From positions 38,255,175 to 38,319,174 of the forward strand of contig CM047426.1 in NCBI GenBank assembly GCA_026168455.1: DNA of 64,000 nucleotides. Reading direction: 5' to 3'. Under the pieces are notes generated by a model that saw only the letters and a program-made list of their open reading frames with translations, ran no database searches and was not told the origin of the DNA. Position numbers and translations under genes: made by a program. Below, one piece after another: positions 47,547-58,356 of this stretch. How positions within the stretch are numbered: position 1 is the first letter of the stretch; every line of letters starts with the position of its first letter. Source of the stretch: Theocolax elegans. Taxonomy: Eukaryota; Arthropoda; Insecta; Hymenoptera; Cerocephalidae.

Positions 47547-47690
47547 ACCAACGGACCTTGAAGCTGTTCTTGCTCACGCAAGACTTAGAGCTTCAATTGG
47601 CGGAGAACCACCCGGACGAAACATATGTCTTCGACATCCAGGAGGAAGGAGTGGTCTTCACCATGTCTGGCGGAAAACGTTATACAGTTG
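47547..47690 (+). CDS. gag: Copia gag exon 2
   Basis: 144 bp, open in the frame set by exon 1. It encodes an acidic helical segment (LKLFLLTQDLELQLAENHP, then FDIQEEGVVFTMSGG) and ends GTT G|GTAAAC. Acceptor GATGTATAG precedes it. The joined phase with exon 3 (one base plus GA = Gly) is exact. Open over its whole length with strong donor and acceptor, it is unlikely to be chance. Confidence 0.6.
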
Positions 47691-47984
47691 GTAAACATGA
47701 ATTTTTAAGCTAGAGTGGTAAGAGTAATTAGATAGTAGTTAGATACGAAATTAAAAATCATATATATATGTAGGTATTATACCTTGAAGCATGCAAAAAT
47801 CTCAGATTAAAGCTGGCTCATGGATTTTCTGTATAATGTGTTCTTATGCAGTCTGTTCATGATATTAAGTGAATGTGGAAAATCTGTGTGTTCCAGTGCT
47901 TCTGCATTCGCTTGTTGTTCATGTTTGGCTTGTGTTCGGTCAAATTTTGGACAACTATCTAAATTTCCCATTGTATTTTCACAG
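47691..47984 (+). other. Putative intron 2 of copia gag (294 bp)
   Basis: GTAAAC ... TTGTATTTTCACAG with a pyrimidine-rich acceptor. A TA-rich run near 47760. No coding content. Confidence 0.55.
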
Positions 47985-49492
47985 GACGAGAGCAATTGAG
48001 TGACGAGATCATTCGTGTCGTCAGTGAAGAGTTAGAAAGGAAACGGCTGCTGCTAGAGGCGAGTGACGCCAACCAATCTCCTCTGAGCCAGCAGGAGGAT
48101 GATCTGGAGCTAGAAAGGGAAGGGAAAAATGATCCTGACCCACAGCTAGATTTTGAGCTAGAAAAGGAACCTGAGCTCGAGTCTGGGGATAAGCTAGATA
48201 AGTTAGAAACGAAAATGAAAGGTAACTCAACCCCAATGATAAAACGAATAGACTCGTGCGTTTATAATCTGAGTAGGTTCAAGAAAGAGAGAAGTCTCCT
48301 TGAGAATTCTCAGTTAGAATGTTACACAGCCGATAAGGGAGATTTAGTTAATAAAATTGGAATAAATAAAGATTGTAATTTTTCAGATTTGACCGGAATG
48401 CTAGAAAAATTAACAGCTAGAGTGGCGTCGCAGGAAGGTAGAGTCCCGACTCTATATGAACTTGGTTTAAAGGACCAAAAGATGTACCACGGCAACATAG
48501 TGACTAGGATAAGTCACATATATGATAGAATTGGTACGCTAGAAGGAAAATGGGCAAAATGGGAGGAATTTGAAGAAATCGAACCAACTAGAGAAAAGGT
48601 AGACAAATTATTAGTTTCTGAAACAGTTAGAAAAGAATTTGACAAACTAATTAGAAATAATATGCTAGAAAATAGATCAAGTAACTTAAAAGAAAAGATT
48701 CAGATCGAAATTGTAAATAAAGATACGACAATTAGGCGCGAGTACAAATTAACAAATGGTTCAAGTTTAGAACAGCTCTTGGACTATCTGACGTCCGAAC
48801 TGCGCGTTTGTGATTTGCTTTACGTTATAGATCCTCGACAAAAAGCTAGAGACGGGATAGATGACAATACGTTGGAAAAAGAAAAGTTCAGAGTTAGAGA
48901 CATAATTATAAACAGAATCGACCAATCGTATCATTCAAAACTCGCGCACATTCATAACCCAGTTGAATTGTTAGATAAAATTAAAAGTCTTAAAGCTAGT
49001 GAATCCAAAGTGACATCCGGGTATTTGAGAAAACAATTGCATAATTTAAGATATCAACCTAATAAAGAAACTGCTTCGGTATTTTGGGATAAGTTCGACA
49101 AAATAGTTAGACAGTACAATAATTTGACAAATGTACCAAATTTAACGGAAACGGAAATTAGAGATGCATTTTACGATGCAATAGTAATAAACGTACCCAA
49201 AGTTAGAGATGCTGAATTTTTCAATAAAAATACGCATCAGCGACCCCTTTCGGTTGAACAATTAAAAACCTATATTGTTGAACAGGAAGCAGCTAGAGGA
49301 GAAAATTCGAAATCGGCAACTGCTCAACATGCTACCAGCAGTCAAAAGGAGGCATGCTACGTGTGTGGCAATAAAGGACATGCAGCTAGAGATTGCACGA
49401 GAGAAGTCAGAATGTGCTACAGATGTCGTCGATACGAAGGAGACGTTAGCATGACCTGCCCATACTCGGACAGAGATGGGAATCCTAGCTAG
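47985..49492 (+). CDS. gag: Copia gag exon 3 (Gag main body)
   Basis: Begins after the CACAG acceptor and is open for about 501 codons; there is no ATG at its 5' end, which supports splicing from exon 1. The N-terminal part is acidic ([14 protein letters not shown]). The central part resembles copia-type Gag (UBN2-like), e.g. [20 protein letters not shown] and [24 protein letters not shown] knuckle, [14 protein letters not shown], is near residue 455 of the frame, followed by a second Cys pair, CYRCRR. Gag forms the virus-like particle and binds RNA. Joined to exons 1 and 2 it would be about 565 aa. Its TAG terminator lies inside an AGCTAGA motif. Confidence 0.85.
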
Positions 49493-51842
49493 ACCAAGGT
49501 ATGTTAGACAGTTGTGTACTAAACGAGGGTTAATTCGAGGAGACGGATTTTTAACGAATAAAAGACTAAGCCCCGTACTCGAACAGATAACAAAGAAACG
49601 ACCTAGATTAGATTTGGCTAGAGGTAAGGGTCAGGATAAAGGGAATGCTAGAATCAACCGTGGGTTAACGAGAGGCAGAGGAAAAGCTACAGAAAGAGCA
49701 CCAGTAAACAAAAATCAAAGTAATCCCGGTGAGTGCAATGGTCTTTTAACAACTAATAGTAGTTTGCATTATTCGACTCCTGAAGAGAACGAGATTCCAC
49801 AAAATAATATATTAGTTAAATTCCTGGCCGATTCCGGTGCCACAGAACATATGTCAAATACAAAATTGATTTTTAAGAAGCTAGATAATAATAAAAAGAT
49901 TGATATTAAATGTGCTAACAAAAATGATTGCGCGATTATAAAATCGGAGGGAGTAGGTCAAGTTAGTGGTATAACCTCACAAGATAGAACGCTAGAGTTA
50001 GAAAATGTGATTTGCGCCGAACAGCTATCCGAAAATCTTCTTTCTTTGAGGAAACTTGTCGATCAGGGTCTAGACATATATCTAGATAACGAAAAGATCA
50101 ACGTATTTGATCCATTTACAAAAGAATCGTTCATTACAGGAATTTATGAAAAACCTTATTGGATAATTGAGTTAGAAATAGATAGATCGAAAATTAAGAA
50201 GTTAAACCAGCCAGAAAATGATAGTAAAGTCATCGCTTACATAACAACGAGAAGCCAAGGCAATAAAAGAAAGCTAGAAAAGGAAAATGCCAATGTTGAC
50301 GATGAGGAAACCGGAAGAGTAGATACGCTAGACATAGATCGGGAATTTCCTCAGTCACAGTCTTCAAACTTTGAGAATACTATATACGATAGAAAGATCA
50401 GCCAAATAGATAATCTATTAACTGACGAAACAACAAAATTAGATTGTAGTTTAGATACAATTTCAGAAAACAAAGCTATTTTATGGCATATTAGACTTGG
50501 TCACGCATCGCTAGAATATCTAAAATCATTTCAGAAATGGTTTCCAAATCAGAAAGATTTAAGTAATGTAAAGTTCGATAAATCAATACAAGATTGTGAA
50601 GTTTGTATCGTCTCGAAGTTTAATAAATTGCCATTTAATAGTCAAAGACAAAGAGCAACCAGACCGTTACAAATTATACATGCTGATACAATGGGTCCAA
50701 TCAGTCCAGCTAATTATCCAAAGGGATATCGGATCATATCCATATTTATTAATGATTATGCTAGATTAGCGGTGGCATATCCGTTGAAAATTAAAAGTGA
50801 GACAGGAAACTGCTTAGAATTATTTGTTAGAAGCGCTAGAAATATCTTGGGCTCGGATGAAAAAGTATGTTATCTTAGGTGCGATCAAGAAACAGAATTT
50901 ACCGGTGGATATACGCTAGAAATATTAAATAAATTAGGAGCTGAACTGCAATTAGCCCCTCCGGATACACCTGAACATAATGGTGTTGCGGAAAGATTCA
51001 ACCAGACGATTCAAAAGAAAGTTAGAACTTTAATTTACGATACGCGATTGCCCGAAAATATGTGGGATCTTGCTTTAGGCACGGCGGTATACGTGTATAA
51101 TAGAACGCCGCACAAATCGAACAATATGGAAATACCACTAGAAAAATTCTGCCCCAATTACAAGATAGATGTAGAAAGATTTAAAAGATTTGGGTCAATA
51201 GCTTATATGAAAATACAAAGAAAGGTTGGAACGAAGTTCGATCAGCTAGGAAAACGAGTAGTTATGATAGGATATACTAATACGGGATATTTACTTTTGA
51301 AACCGGAAGAAGGTAAATTCTATGAAAGTAGAGATGTTAGATTTTGTGAAAAACTGGTATTCGGAGATAAGTACAACAAAGCTAGTATTAAAGACTGGGC
51401 TAAATCGGCAGAGGAAATAAATAAAGAAAGTTGGTTTTTAGAATTTGAAAAGGAAAAAGAAATTTTAGAAACGGAGGGAGTAAAACGCAAAAGAGGTCGT
51501 CCTAGGAAAATTGTCGAAACTATAAATCTAGAAGGAGAATTAGAAACGGTTAAAGCAACCGAAACAACGCAACAGATAGAATCAAATATCAATATGTTAG
51601 AATTAGAAAATTGTCAATCTCTATTAGCTATCATAAGAAAAGAGCCAACTTCGTATAAAGAAGCTATGTCAGCAAACGATAAGTTAGAATGGAAAAGGGC
51701 AATTGATAGTGAGCTAGAATCGATGAAAAATAATAATGTTTGGACTTTAGTAGATCGACCAAAGTATTCGATAGATGGAAGCAAAGCAAATATAATTGAC
51801 TCCAAATGGGTTCTAAAAAGGAAAATGCTAGAAGGGAATTAA
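49476..51842 (+). pseudogene. pol: Copia pol part 1: protease, integrase, RT start
   Basis: Offset from gag by one base (+1 or -2) with a 17-bp overlap. In copia-like elements Pol is usually in frame with Gag, so this is either a programmed shift or a 1-nt error. Protease [10 protein letters not shown] at residue ~119. Pre-integrase HHCC starts HIRLGH at ~338 with CEVC about 36 residues on. Integrase catalytic triad: Asp in IIHADTMG (~403), Asp in RCDQETEF (~470) and Glu in [10 protein letters not shown] (~506). RT begins [22 protein letters not shown] at 51840-51842 interrupts where KYKARLVIRGF follows in frame. The TAA probably replaced a sense codon. Confidence 0.85.
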
Positions 51843-52511
51843 TGTAAATATAAAGCTAGATTAGTTATTCGCGGATTTAAGGATAAGAATAATTATGATC
51901 TAAACGAGACATATGCACCTGTTTCGCGATTGCAGATTATTAGATCAGCCTTTGCAATTATTAATAAGCTAGATTTAAACGTTTGTCAGCTAGATGTAAA
52001 GACAGCATTTTTAAATGGGACAATTGATAATGAAATTTACATGGAGATACCAGAAGGTATAGAATGTTCCGAAATTGATAGAAAAGTTAAAGTTTGTAAA
52101 ATCAATAAAGCCCTGTATGGACTGAAGATAAGTCTCAAACGATGGAATGAAAAGTTTACAGAGGTGGCAATAAAGTTAGGATTAAAATCGCACGAAAGGG
52201 AACCATGTCTGTTTACTTGGAGAAATGAAAATAAATTATTCATCTTAATAATATATGCCGATGACATGTTGATAGCTAGTAATGATTCGATGAAGCTAGA
52301 AGAGATTAAAACAAAACTTCAGTTAGAATTTGAAATGACAGATTTAGGAGAACCGAAAACATTTTTAGGTATTGAGATAGTCCGAGATAGAAAGAACAAA
52401 GTAACGATATTAAAGCTAGAAAACTATATAGAGAAAATGTTACAAAGATTCGGTTACAGTGAAATGCACCCTCAAAGAACTCCTATGGTTACTAATCAAG
52501 TCGCGAATTAA
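51843..52511 (+). pseudogene. pol: Copia pol part 2: reverse transcriptase
   Basis: Same frame as part 1 after the TAA. RT motifs: LVIRGFKDK, YAPVSRLQIIRS, QLDVKTAFLNG, NKALYGLK and the catalytic YADDM (52253-52267), then MTDLGEPKTFLGIEI. Ends at a second in-frame TAA (52509-52511) with ARRDREES beyond. Both stops lie in the same AAT-TAA context. All RT catalytic Asp residues are intact. Confidence 0.85.
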
Positions 52512-53657
52512 GCTAGAAGAGATAGAGAAGAAAGTGATGAAAAGGCTAGTCTAGAGTCAACTATCAATAAGGGAAATTCGTCATATAGGGAAATAGTTGG
52601 AACTTTATTATACCTAGCTAACACAGTTAGACCAGACATTTCATACGCGGTAAATGCATTGAGTCGACATCAAATAAATCCGACTGATGATGAATGGAAA
52701 ATGGTAAAACGATTATGTAGATATTTAAAATATACTAAGACTTTAGGTTTAAGTTCGAAGGGAAGCTAAACGTTTACAAGCTTATTCGGATGCTAGTTTC
52801 GCTGATGTAGAGGTAGGCCTAACTACCTGTGGATAATGTGATAAAGTTATTCGGTGATACTATATCCTGGAGAACACAACACAAACAAGCGTACTTCTCC
52901 CTATCAACATGTCAAGCAGAGTATGTGGCCATGAGTGAGGCGTGCCAAGAGATAGTATCTCTACAATGCTCGATCATTTAATGTTAGAAAAACTCGTTTG
53001 CCGCAAAACATTTTTAGGTATTGAGATAGTCCGAGATAGAAAGAACAAAGTAACGATATTAAAGCTAGAAAACTATATAGAGAAAATGTTACAAAGATTC
53101 GGTTACAGTGAAATGCACCCTCAAAGAACTCCTATGGTTACTAATCAAGTCGCGAATTAAGCTAGAAGAGATAGAGAAGAAAGTGATGAAAAGGCTAGTC
53201 TAGAGTCAACTATCAATAAGGGAAATTCGTCATATAGGGAAATAGTTGGAACTTTATTATACCTAGCTAACACAGTTAGACCAGACATTTCATACGCGGT
53301 AAATGCATTGAGTCGACATCAAATAAATCCGACTGATGATGAATGGAAAATGGTAAAACGATTATGTAGATATTTAAAATATACTAAGACTTTAGGTTTA
53401 AAGTTCGAAGGGAAGCTAAACGATTTACAAGCTTATTCGGATGCTAGTTTCGCTGATTGTAGAGGTAGCCTAACTACCTGTGGATATGTGATAAAGTTAT
53501 TCGGTGATACTATATCCTGGAGAACACAACACAAACAAGCGTACTTCTCCCTATCAACATGTCAAGCAGAGTATGTGGCCATGAGTGAAGCGTGCCAAGA
53601 GATAGTATCTCTACAATGCTCGATCTATTTAATGTTAGAAAACTCGTTTGCGCCCGT
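52358..53657 (+). repeat. 649-bp tandem duplication in copia pol
   Basis: 52358-53006 recurs at 53007-53657. The second copy is clean. The first copy has clustered 1-nt gains and losses between 52745 and 53006 (for example TTTAAGTTCG against TTTAAAGTTCG, GCTGATGTAG against GCTGATTGTAG, GGATAATGTG against GGATATGTG). That is a pattern of low-quality contig ends rather than biology. Confidence 0.85.
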
Positions 53658-53898
53658 GACTCTATGGTGTGATAATATGGCTGCCATACAAAGCACAAAA
53701 GTTAGTTGTAGCAATAAACTCAGACATATGACAGAGGTTAGAGAGCACTATGTTAGAGAATGCGTTGACAGGAACCTAATTGAAATTAAATGGATAGCTT
53801 CAAAGGAGCAAATAGCGGATATATTCACAAAGCCACTGGCTCATGATTTGCATGTTAAATTAGCTAGAGAAATTCTGAATTGTTATTTAGAAAATTAA
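53161..53898 (+). pseudogene. pol: Copia pol part 3: connection and RNase H
   Basis: Clean copy of the region after the second TAA. YLANTVRPDISYAVN and LCRYLKYTKTLGL lead into RNase H: YSDASFADC (first Asp), STCQAEYVAMSEA (Glu) and LWCDNMAAI (Asp), then ADIFTKPLA and the terminal stop. All catalytic acids are present. It degrades the RNA strand during reverse transcription. Confidence 0.85.
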
Positions 53899-54019
53899 TT
53901 GATTGATGTTTCGTTACAGAAAATAAAAGCTAGATGGAGCAGATAAGTTGGAGCTAGATATAGCTGGATAAGAAGTTAGAAGTTCAACTTAGAAATTGCA
54001 GCTGGAAGAGATCAAGACA

Positions 54020-54033
54020 ACCACGGGAGGGAG
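54020..54033 (+). promoter_or_regulatory. Copia polypurine tract
   Basis: ACCACGGGAGGGAG immediately upstream of the 3' LTR; the purine run primes plus-strand DNA synthesis. Confidence 0.8.
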
Positions 54034-54232
54034 TGTTGGAAATAAGACGTGATAGTCTCTCTCTCTCTCTCTCTATCGTTACCAACTGAGTAACGAGGAG
54101 TGGGGAGGACCCCGGAGGAAGCGACGCAAGCGGCGGCGCGGCGAGATCGGTTTCTCCCGCTACTGCACTCGAGCCACGGATCCCGACACGGTCGTTGAAG
54201 CCAAGCCCTTCCTCTCCTGTTTTATTCCAACA
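54034..54232 (+). repeat. Copia 3' LTR (199 bp, internally deleted)
   Basis: Same ends as the 5' LTR but lacks about 94 bp between CACGGTCG and TGAAGCCAAG, including the TATATA run and AATAAA. The rest differs by one visible substitution and a TC-repeat step. Confidence 0.92.
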
Positions 54233-54339
54233 CTATTATATAAGTAATTATTAAAATAGATATCTATCAATTATTTATTAAAATTATGTAATATAAACGT
54301 ATCAAATAATTAAATAAATTAAATAACTTCAAAAAAATG

Positions 54340-54425
54340 AAGATCACGAGTTTTGAACCTGAGATCCTTTGGGTAACCGATTGCATACGCATACCTTAAC
54401 GCTCACGGCTACCGTATCTATACGC
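54340..54425 (-). repeat. tRNA-like sequence (pseudo-tRNA or SINE head)
   Basis: Minus strand: GTAGCCGTGAGCGTTAAGG resembles a type II tRNA D-arm region and CTCAGGTTCAAAACTCG a B box with T-arm. The stems are imperfect. It could be a tRNA-Ser-like pseudogene or a SINE remnant. Confidence 0.35.
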
Positions 54426-54584
54426 TTTGCAAATATTGAAACTTATATTGAAGTTGTGCCCCCTGGTGGGAAGCTTACGGTTAAGTATGTATTTATTTTA
54501 ATGTCTACCGTTTTAACTTTTTTTTAATTTTTAATTTTATAATTATAATTATTTGATTTTATTAATAACTAGGAAATAAAAATT

Positions 54585-54675
54585 TATTAGGAGTCAGGTG
54601 ATTTGAACCATGGTCACACTGGTCTGGTTCTCGTTACCCCCTGCTTTGCTAGTTGAGTTCATACTCCCCGCCGGA
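54585..54675 (-). repeat. Second tRNA-like sequence
   Basis: Minus strand: A-box-like TAGCAAAGCAGG, B-box-like GGTTCAAATCA, and a GGAGT/ACTCC acceptor-like pairing. The anticodon arm is not clear. Probably a degenerate tRNA or SINE head. Confidence 0.3.
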
Positions 54676-54854
54676 GTAGGAACCAATCGGAATCACTCAG
54701 TATACCCCGCCGCTTCGATTTTCAAATCGTGCGAAAGCTTCGAGTAGCAGCAGCTAGGTGGTATCGCTGTCGTTTCTGTCTCGACTTTTTAACATTGGAT
54801 CGGCAATCTCTTTCTACTAATCTCTGCTTCTACTCATACAAGAAAAACTTCACC

Positions 54855-56058
54855 TCAATTATATTCTCTATAATTCAAAGTGAAAGGTTTCACCTCTATC
54901 CTGGTGAAGAGGTTTTGGAATACCAAGTATTGACACTGACTCTTACTCGGTGGAAATTCTATGAGATCAGCGGCCAGGGTCTCTCTATGATCCGGCTTCC
55001 CATTAATCCGACGGGTCCTGTCTGCGGTACCTTGTATTGCTGACAGATTTGGCAGCTGCATACGAAATCATGGGTGTCATCCCAGTTGCTCATCCAATAA
55101 TCCTCTGAGGACAGTTTGTCGTGCATCTTCTCGATCTCTAAGTGTCCAGCAGACATATCGCAATGCGACTCTTGCAGCACTTACTGGCCGTGGTTCGCTG
55201 GCTAACCTCCAACCTTCTTCCGGCGTACAAATGGCGGTACAATAGTCCGTTCTCTACTTTCCATCCATTGAATTTAGCTGGACGTTCCGGCACTTCTTTT
55301 AACATCTTCAAATGCCATTGATTTGATATCCCTTTAAAGAATGCGACATCTTCTTCCGACACAAACATCCCCGACAAGGCGTCTGGGACGTGATTCATAG
55401 CTCCTTTCCTACGTACCACATTAAAGTCCCACTGCTGCATCTCCAAGGTCCACCTGGCAGGATGGCCGGGTGGGTCCTTGAGATTTTGCAGCCATCAGGG
55501 CACTATGGTCAATAATGACTGTAAAAGTGTAGCCTCCGATGTAAGGACGGAACTTCTTAATCGCCCACAATATGGCGAGACACTCCTTCTCCGACATTGT
55601 ATAGTTTTTCTCAGCCGGCGCTACCACTCGGCTGATATATACTTTTGAATGTTCTCCGTCTTCCTTCTCCTGCGTAAGAACGGCTTCTAAGCCAAAATTA
55701 CTAGCGTCGCATTGGATAATAAAAGGTTTATTAAAATCCGGCCTGGCGAGTACTGACACTTGGCTAAGAGCTTTCTTAAGAGCGTCGAAAGCCTTTTGTT
55801 GCTCGTCTCTTCACGTCTACTCTTGGCTTTTGCGGCTCAAAATCCTTCTCAATGAATCTGGCGTACCACCCGACCATTCCCAGGAACTGGCGTAATTCTC
55901 TGAAATTACGGGACTCTAGATATTCTACAACCGGCGAAACTTTTGCTGTTACGATGATTATATCATCTAGGTAACATGAAAGATACGGTTCGTACACTGG
56001 CCCGAAAAACGCATCCACAAGGTGCTGGAATGTTTTTGGCGCATTAGTAATTATTAAA
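54855..56058 (-). pseudogene. Gypsy-type pol fragment (RT to integrase zinc finger)
   Basis: Minus strand, 5'-truncated inside RT: NAPKTFQHLVDAFFGP then YLDDIII (55962-55973 region), and RELRQFLGMVGWYARFI. After a frame change comes RNase H (IQCDASNFGLEAVL, SEKECLAILWAIKKF, TVIIDHSALM). A further shift gives the tether (WDFNVVRRKGAMNHVPDALS), then the integrase N-terminal zinc finger (ESHCDMSAGHLEIEKMH ... CSCQICQQYK). It stops before the integrase core. The domain order RT-RNase H-integrase is that of Gypsy (Metaviridae) elements. At least three frame breaks. Confidence 0.8.
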
Positions 56059-56069
56059 ATTATATTGTT

Positions 56070-57427
56070 TGTGACGATGTGCTTACAACATCACATGTCA
56101 CTTAGATGTTATCTAAATTATAACACGTAGCACTAGGTGAGCAAGCCACAAGATGCTCCAAGAGATGAGACACACACTCACTATCCTTTCAAGTAAACCT
56201 CCAGCACCGTCCTACTCCTTGGAAGCGATCCTCCCTGATCCTTGGATCCAGCACCATTCTAAGAAACCGTAGACCAGCAGTAGAGGCTATGAGGTCCGAT
56301 AGCGCTCCCAGGTTATACATAGAGTGGCCTCGTTTTAATATCCAGGTCCTCGTTCCAGCCTAGTACCGAGTACCTGTAAAGGGTAATTAGTAAATTACCT
56401 AATTTAAGAGATAAGAAGAAGGACAGAGAAGCTGCGACAATATGCAATTCTCCCTGGGAATATGAGGAGGCACAGGAGATATCTAACCCTAGTGTTTACA
56501 CTAAAGTAGAGGTTAGAAACACCTCAAATCATAATATTACTGCTATCTTATATAATAAACAGCCGCACTTACCTACGATATCCTGAAGGTAAATGTATCT
56601 CCGTAAGCACTCGTATCGAACCCGCATCTCAGCCAACCATAGGCAATTACCCAGACACCCAGGTCGCCGTTGAAATTGTACCTAGAAATGTCAAACAAAC
56701 GGCCTAATTAGCCTAACGGACAGCTATTAAGGAACGAGTGGAAATGTTACCTGACACCGGAACCGCCTGCAGCACCAACCTCCAGCTCCATGAATATTTC
56801 CTTTCAAATCCGAACTCCAGTACCACTATTCCTGTCGGCCCGCGAATGTAAACATCGAGACATCGTCACGAACGGTGAGTGCAAATTACTGACCGTACGT
56901 GGCTCACTGTATACGTGAGTATGCGCGCACGTTCGAAAGGCCCAGCATAGCTCTCGCACGGCCGCCGAGTCGAGAGCAGCGACGAGTGCGCAGCGTCTTG
57001 GCGCAGGGCTCGCTCCGAGACAAAACGAGCTGCCGTGAGAGCAGAGCTTCCCGATCGGTGTAAGAGGCGAGCCGTATCGAGATTTTCGAGAAGCGAAGTA
57101 TATAGCTAATATCCGCCCGCGTTGAGTGATTGAGATTTTCTTGGAGACGATTCTCCTAGTGTGTAGGTGAGTTTCGCCTTCAGTTCTCCAGCTCCCTTTC
57201 TGTGAAAGTGTATGTGTGCTCATCGCGTTAAACCGCGTTACTTTGATCGCGAAAATCGGCGAGTACCTTTTTAAGCCGTGACTGGCAAGCGGCAAATCTG
57301 TATAATACCCTAATGGGTTTCCGTTCGTCTAAAATAAAGGATTACATAAATTTTTATTTCTTAAGTGATAGTGCTTTTATTGATTGATTTTGCGACCTCC
57401 GCCTTAATCCCCAGCGGAAGCGTCACA
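56070..57427. mobile_element. Solo LTR, 1358 bp, with 4-bp TSD TGTT
   Basis: Starts TGTGACGATGTG and ends GGAAGCGTCACA (TGTGACG/CGTCACA inverted ends), with TGTT on both sides (56066-56069 and 57428-57431). Internal signals suit plus-strand transcription: GTATATAGC near 57100 and AATAAAGG at about 57333. No internal genes. It lies 12 bp beyond the broken RT of the minus-strand Gypsy fragment, but the direct TSD shows a separate insertion. The 163-aa minus-strand frame inside is GC-driven and unrecognised. Confidence 0.75.
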
Positions 57428-58356
57428 TGTTTTACATTTCAAGTCTATTTCATTAATTCAATCGTTACATATCAGGAACACCTACAAAGGTGTAAAAATT
57501 CGCAATTTTGTGTCATTTTCATCACACTTTTAAAATTTTTATCTAATATTTTAATATTGTTTATTTATTTTTCGCACATCCTTTTCTACTTAAAAATTAC
57601 TGATAATGCATTTATTAACAAATAACTAAGTTTATGATGCTAACGAAGTTTCTGCAATAGAAAGTATTTTGTACTAAATTGTAAATCTAATTTTATTAAA
57701 AATTTTTATATTACTGAAACGTAAAAAGTTACTACACTAGAAAAAACTGAAATCAAAATGGATTACGATCAATTTTAAATTTATCATTCTATTTTATTTC
57801 TTTCCAAATAAAATTTGTCTGCACGTTCACACACTAATTCTAAAAGATTCTTACTTTCTCACAATCATAATTATGGTTTGCCATAATAAATAATATATTT
57901 ATTCCAATCTTTTATATATATTTTCTTTCATTCTAATGGATAATTTGTAATATATGATAATAACTTATTTGATTTACGTTTTGGCAAATTATATTACAAA
58001 TTTTTAATTTCTCATAGCTTCTTAAAGACTAATTATTTCGTGCATATCGTACTAACAATTTAATAATATTGAACCCTATTTTTGGTGGTCTCCAACACAA
58101 AACAAACGTACGTACTGAATATTCCATTTGTAGCTGAACATCTAAACTACCCGATGGCACATTAACTTAAAATTCTACATTACTCAAATTCTCATAAATT
58201 CACTCAAAAAATAACCATCAGTAGTATAACCAACTTTTTGATCGGCCATCGATACTAAATTTTTTTATACGCGATGTATAAGTAACTTTACCTTATTTAT
58301 TACGTTTTTTTTGACGAGAAAATAGTATAATCCTAAGAAATAAAGGGATTATCAGA
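57428..58356. other. A+T-rich intergenic DNA
   Basis: Contains a diverged copy (about 57650-57775) of the GTTTCTGCAATAGAAAGTA block that flanks the palindrome at 3048. No gene seen. Confidence 0.45.

Larger units (their letters stand above)
46209..54232 (+). mobile_element. Ty1/copia retrotransposon, 8024 bp, TSD CTATT
   Basis: Both LTRs start TGTTGGAAATAAG and end TTTTATTCCAACA, and exact CTATT copies flank the element (46204-46208 and 54233-54237). Order: LTR, tRNA-iMet-type PBS, three-exon gag, protease, integrase, RT, RNase H, polypurine tract, LTR. Integrase before RT is the Ty1/copia (Pseudoviridae) order. At 8 kb it is longer than the usual ~5 kb, owing to a long intron-bearing leader and a 649-bp duplication. 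LTRs differ by one visible substitution, a (TC)n length change and one deletion, so insertion was recent. Two in-frame TAA codons and a gag/pol frame offset make this copy defective as assembled. Confidence 0.92.

Noticed and set aside
56804..57295. A 163-aa minus-strand protein
   Set aside because: It lies wholly inside the solo LTR, has no recognisable domain and is explained by local GC content.
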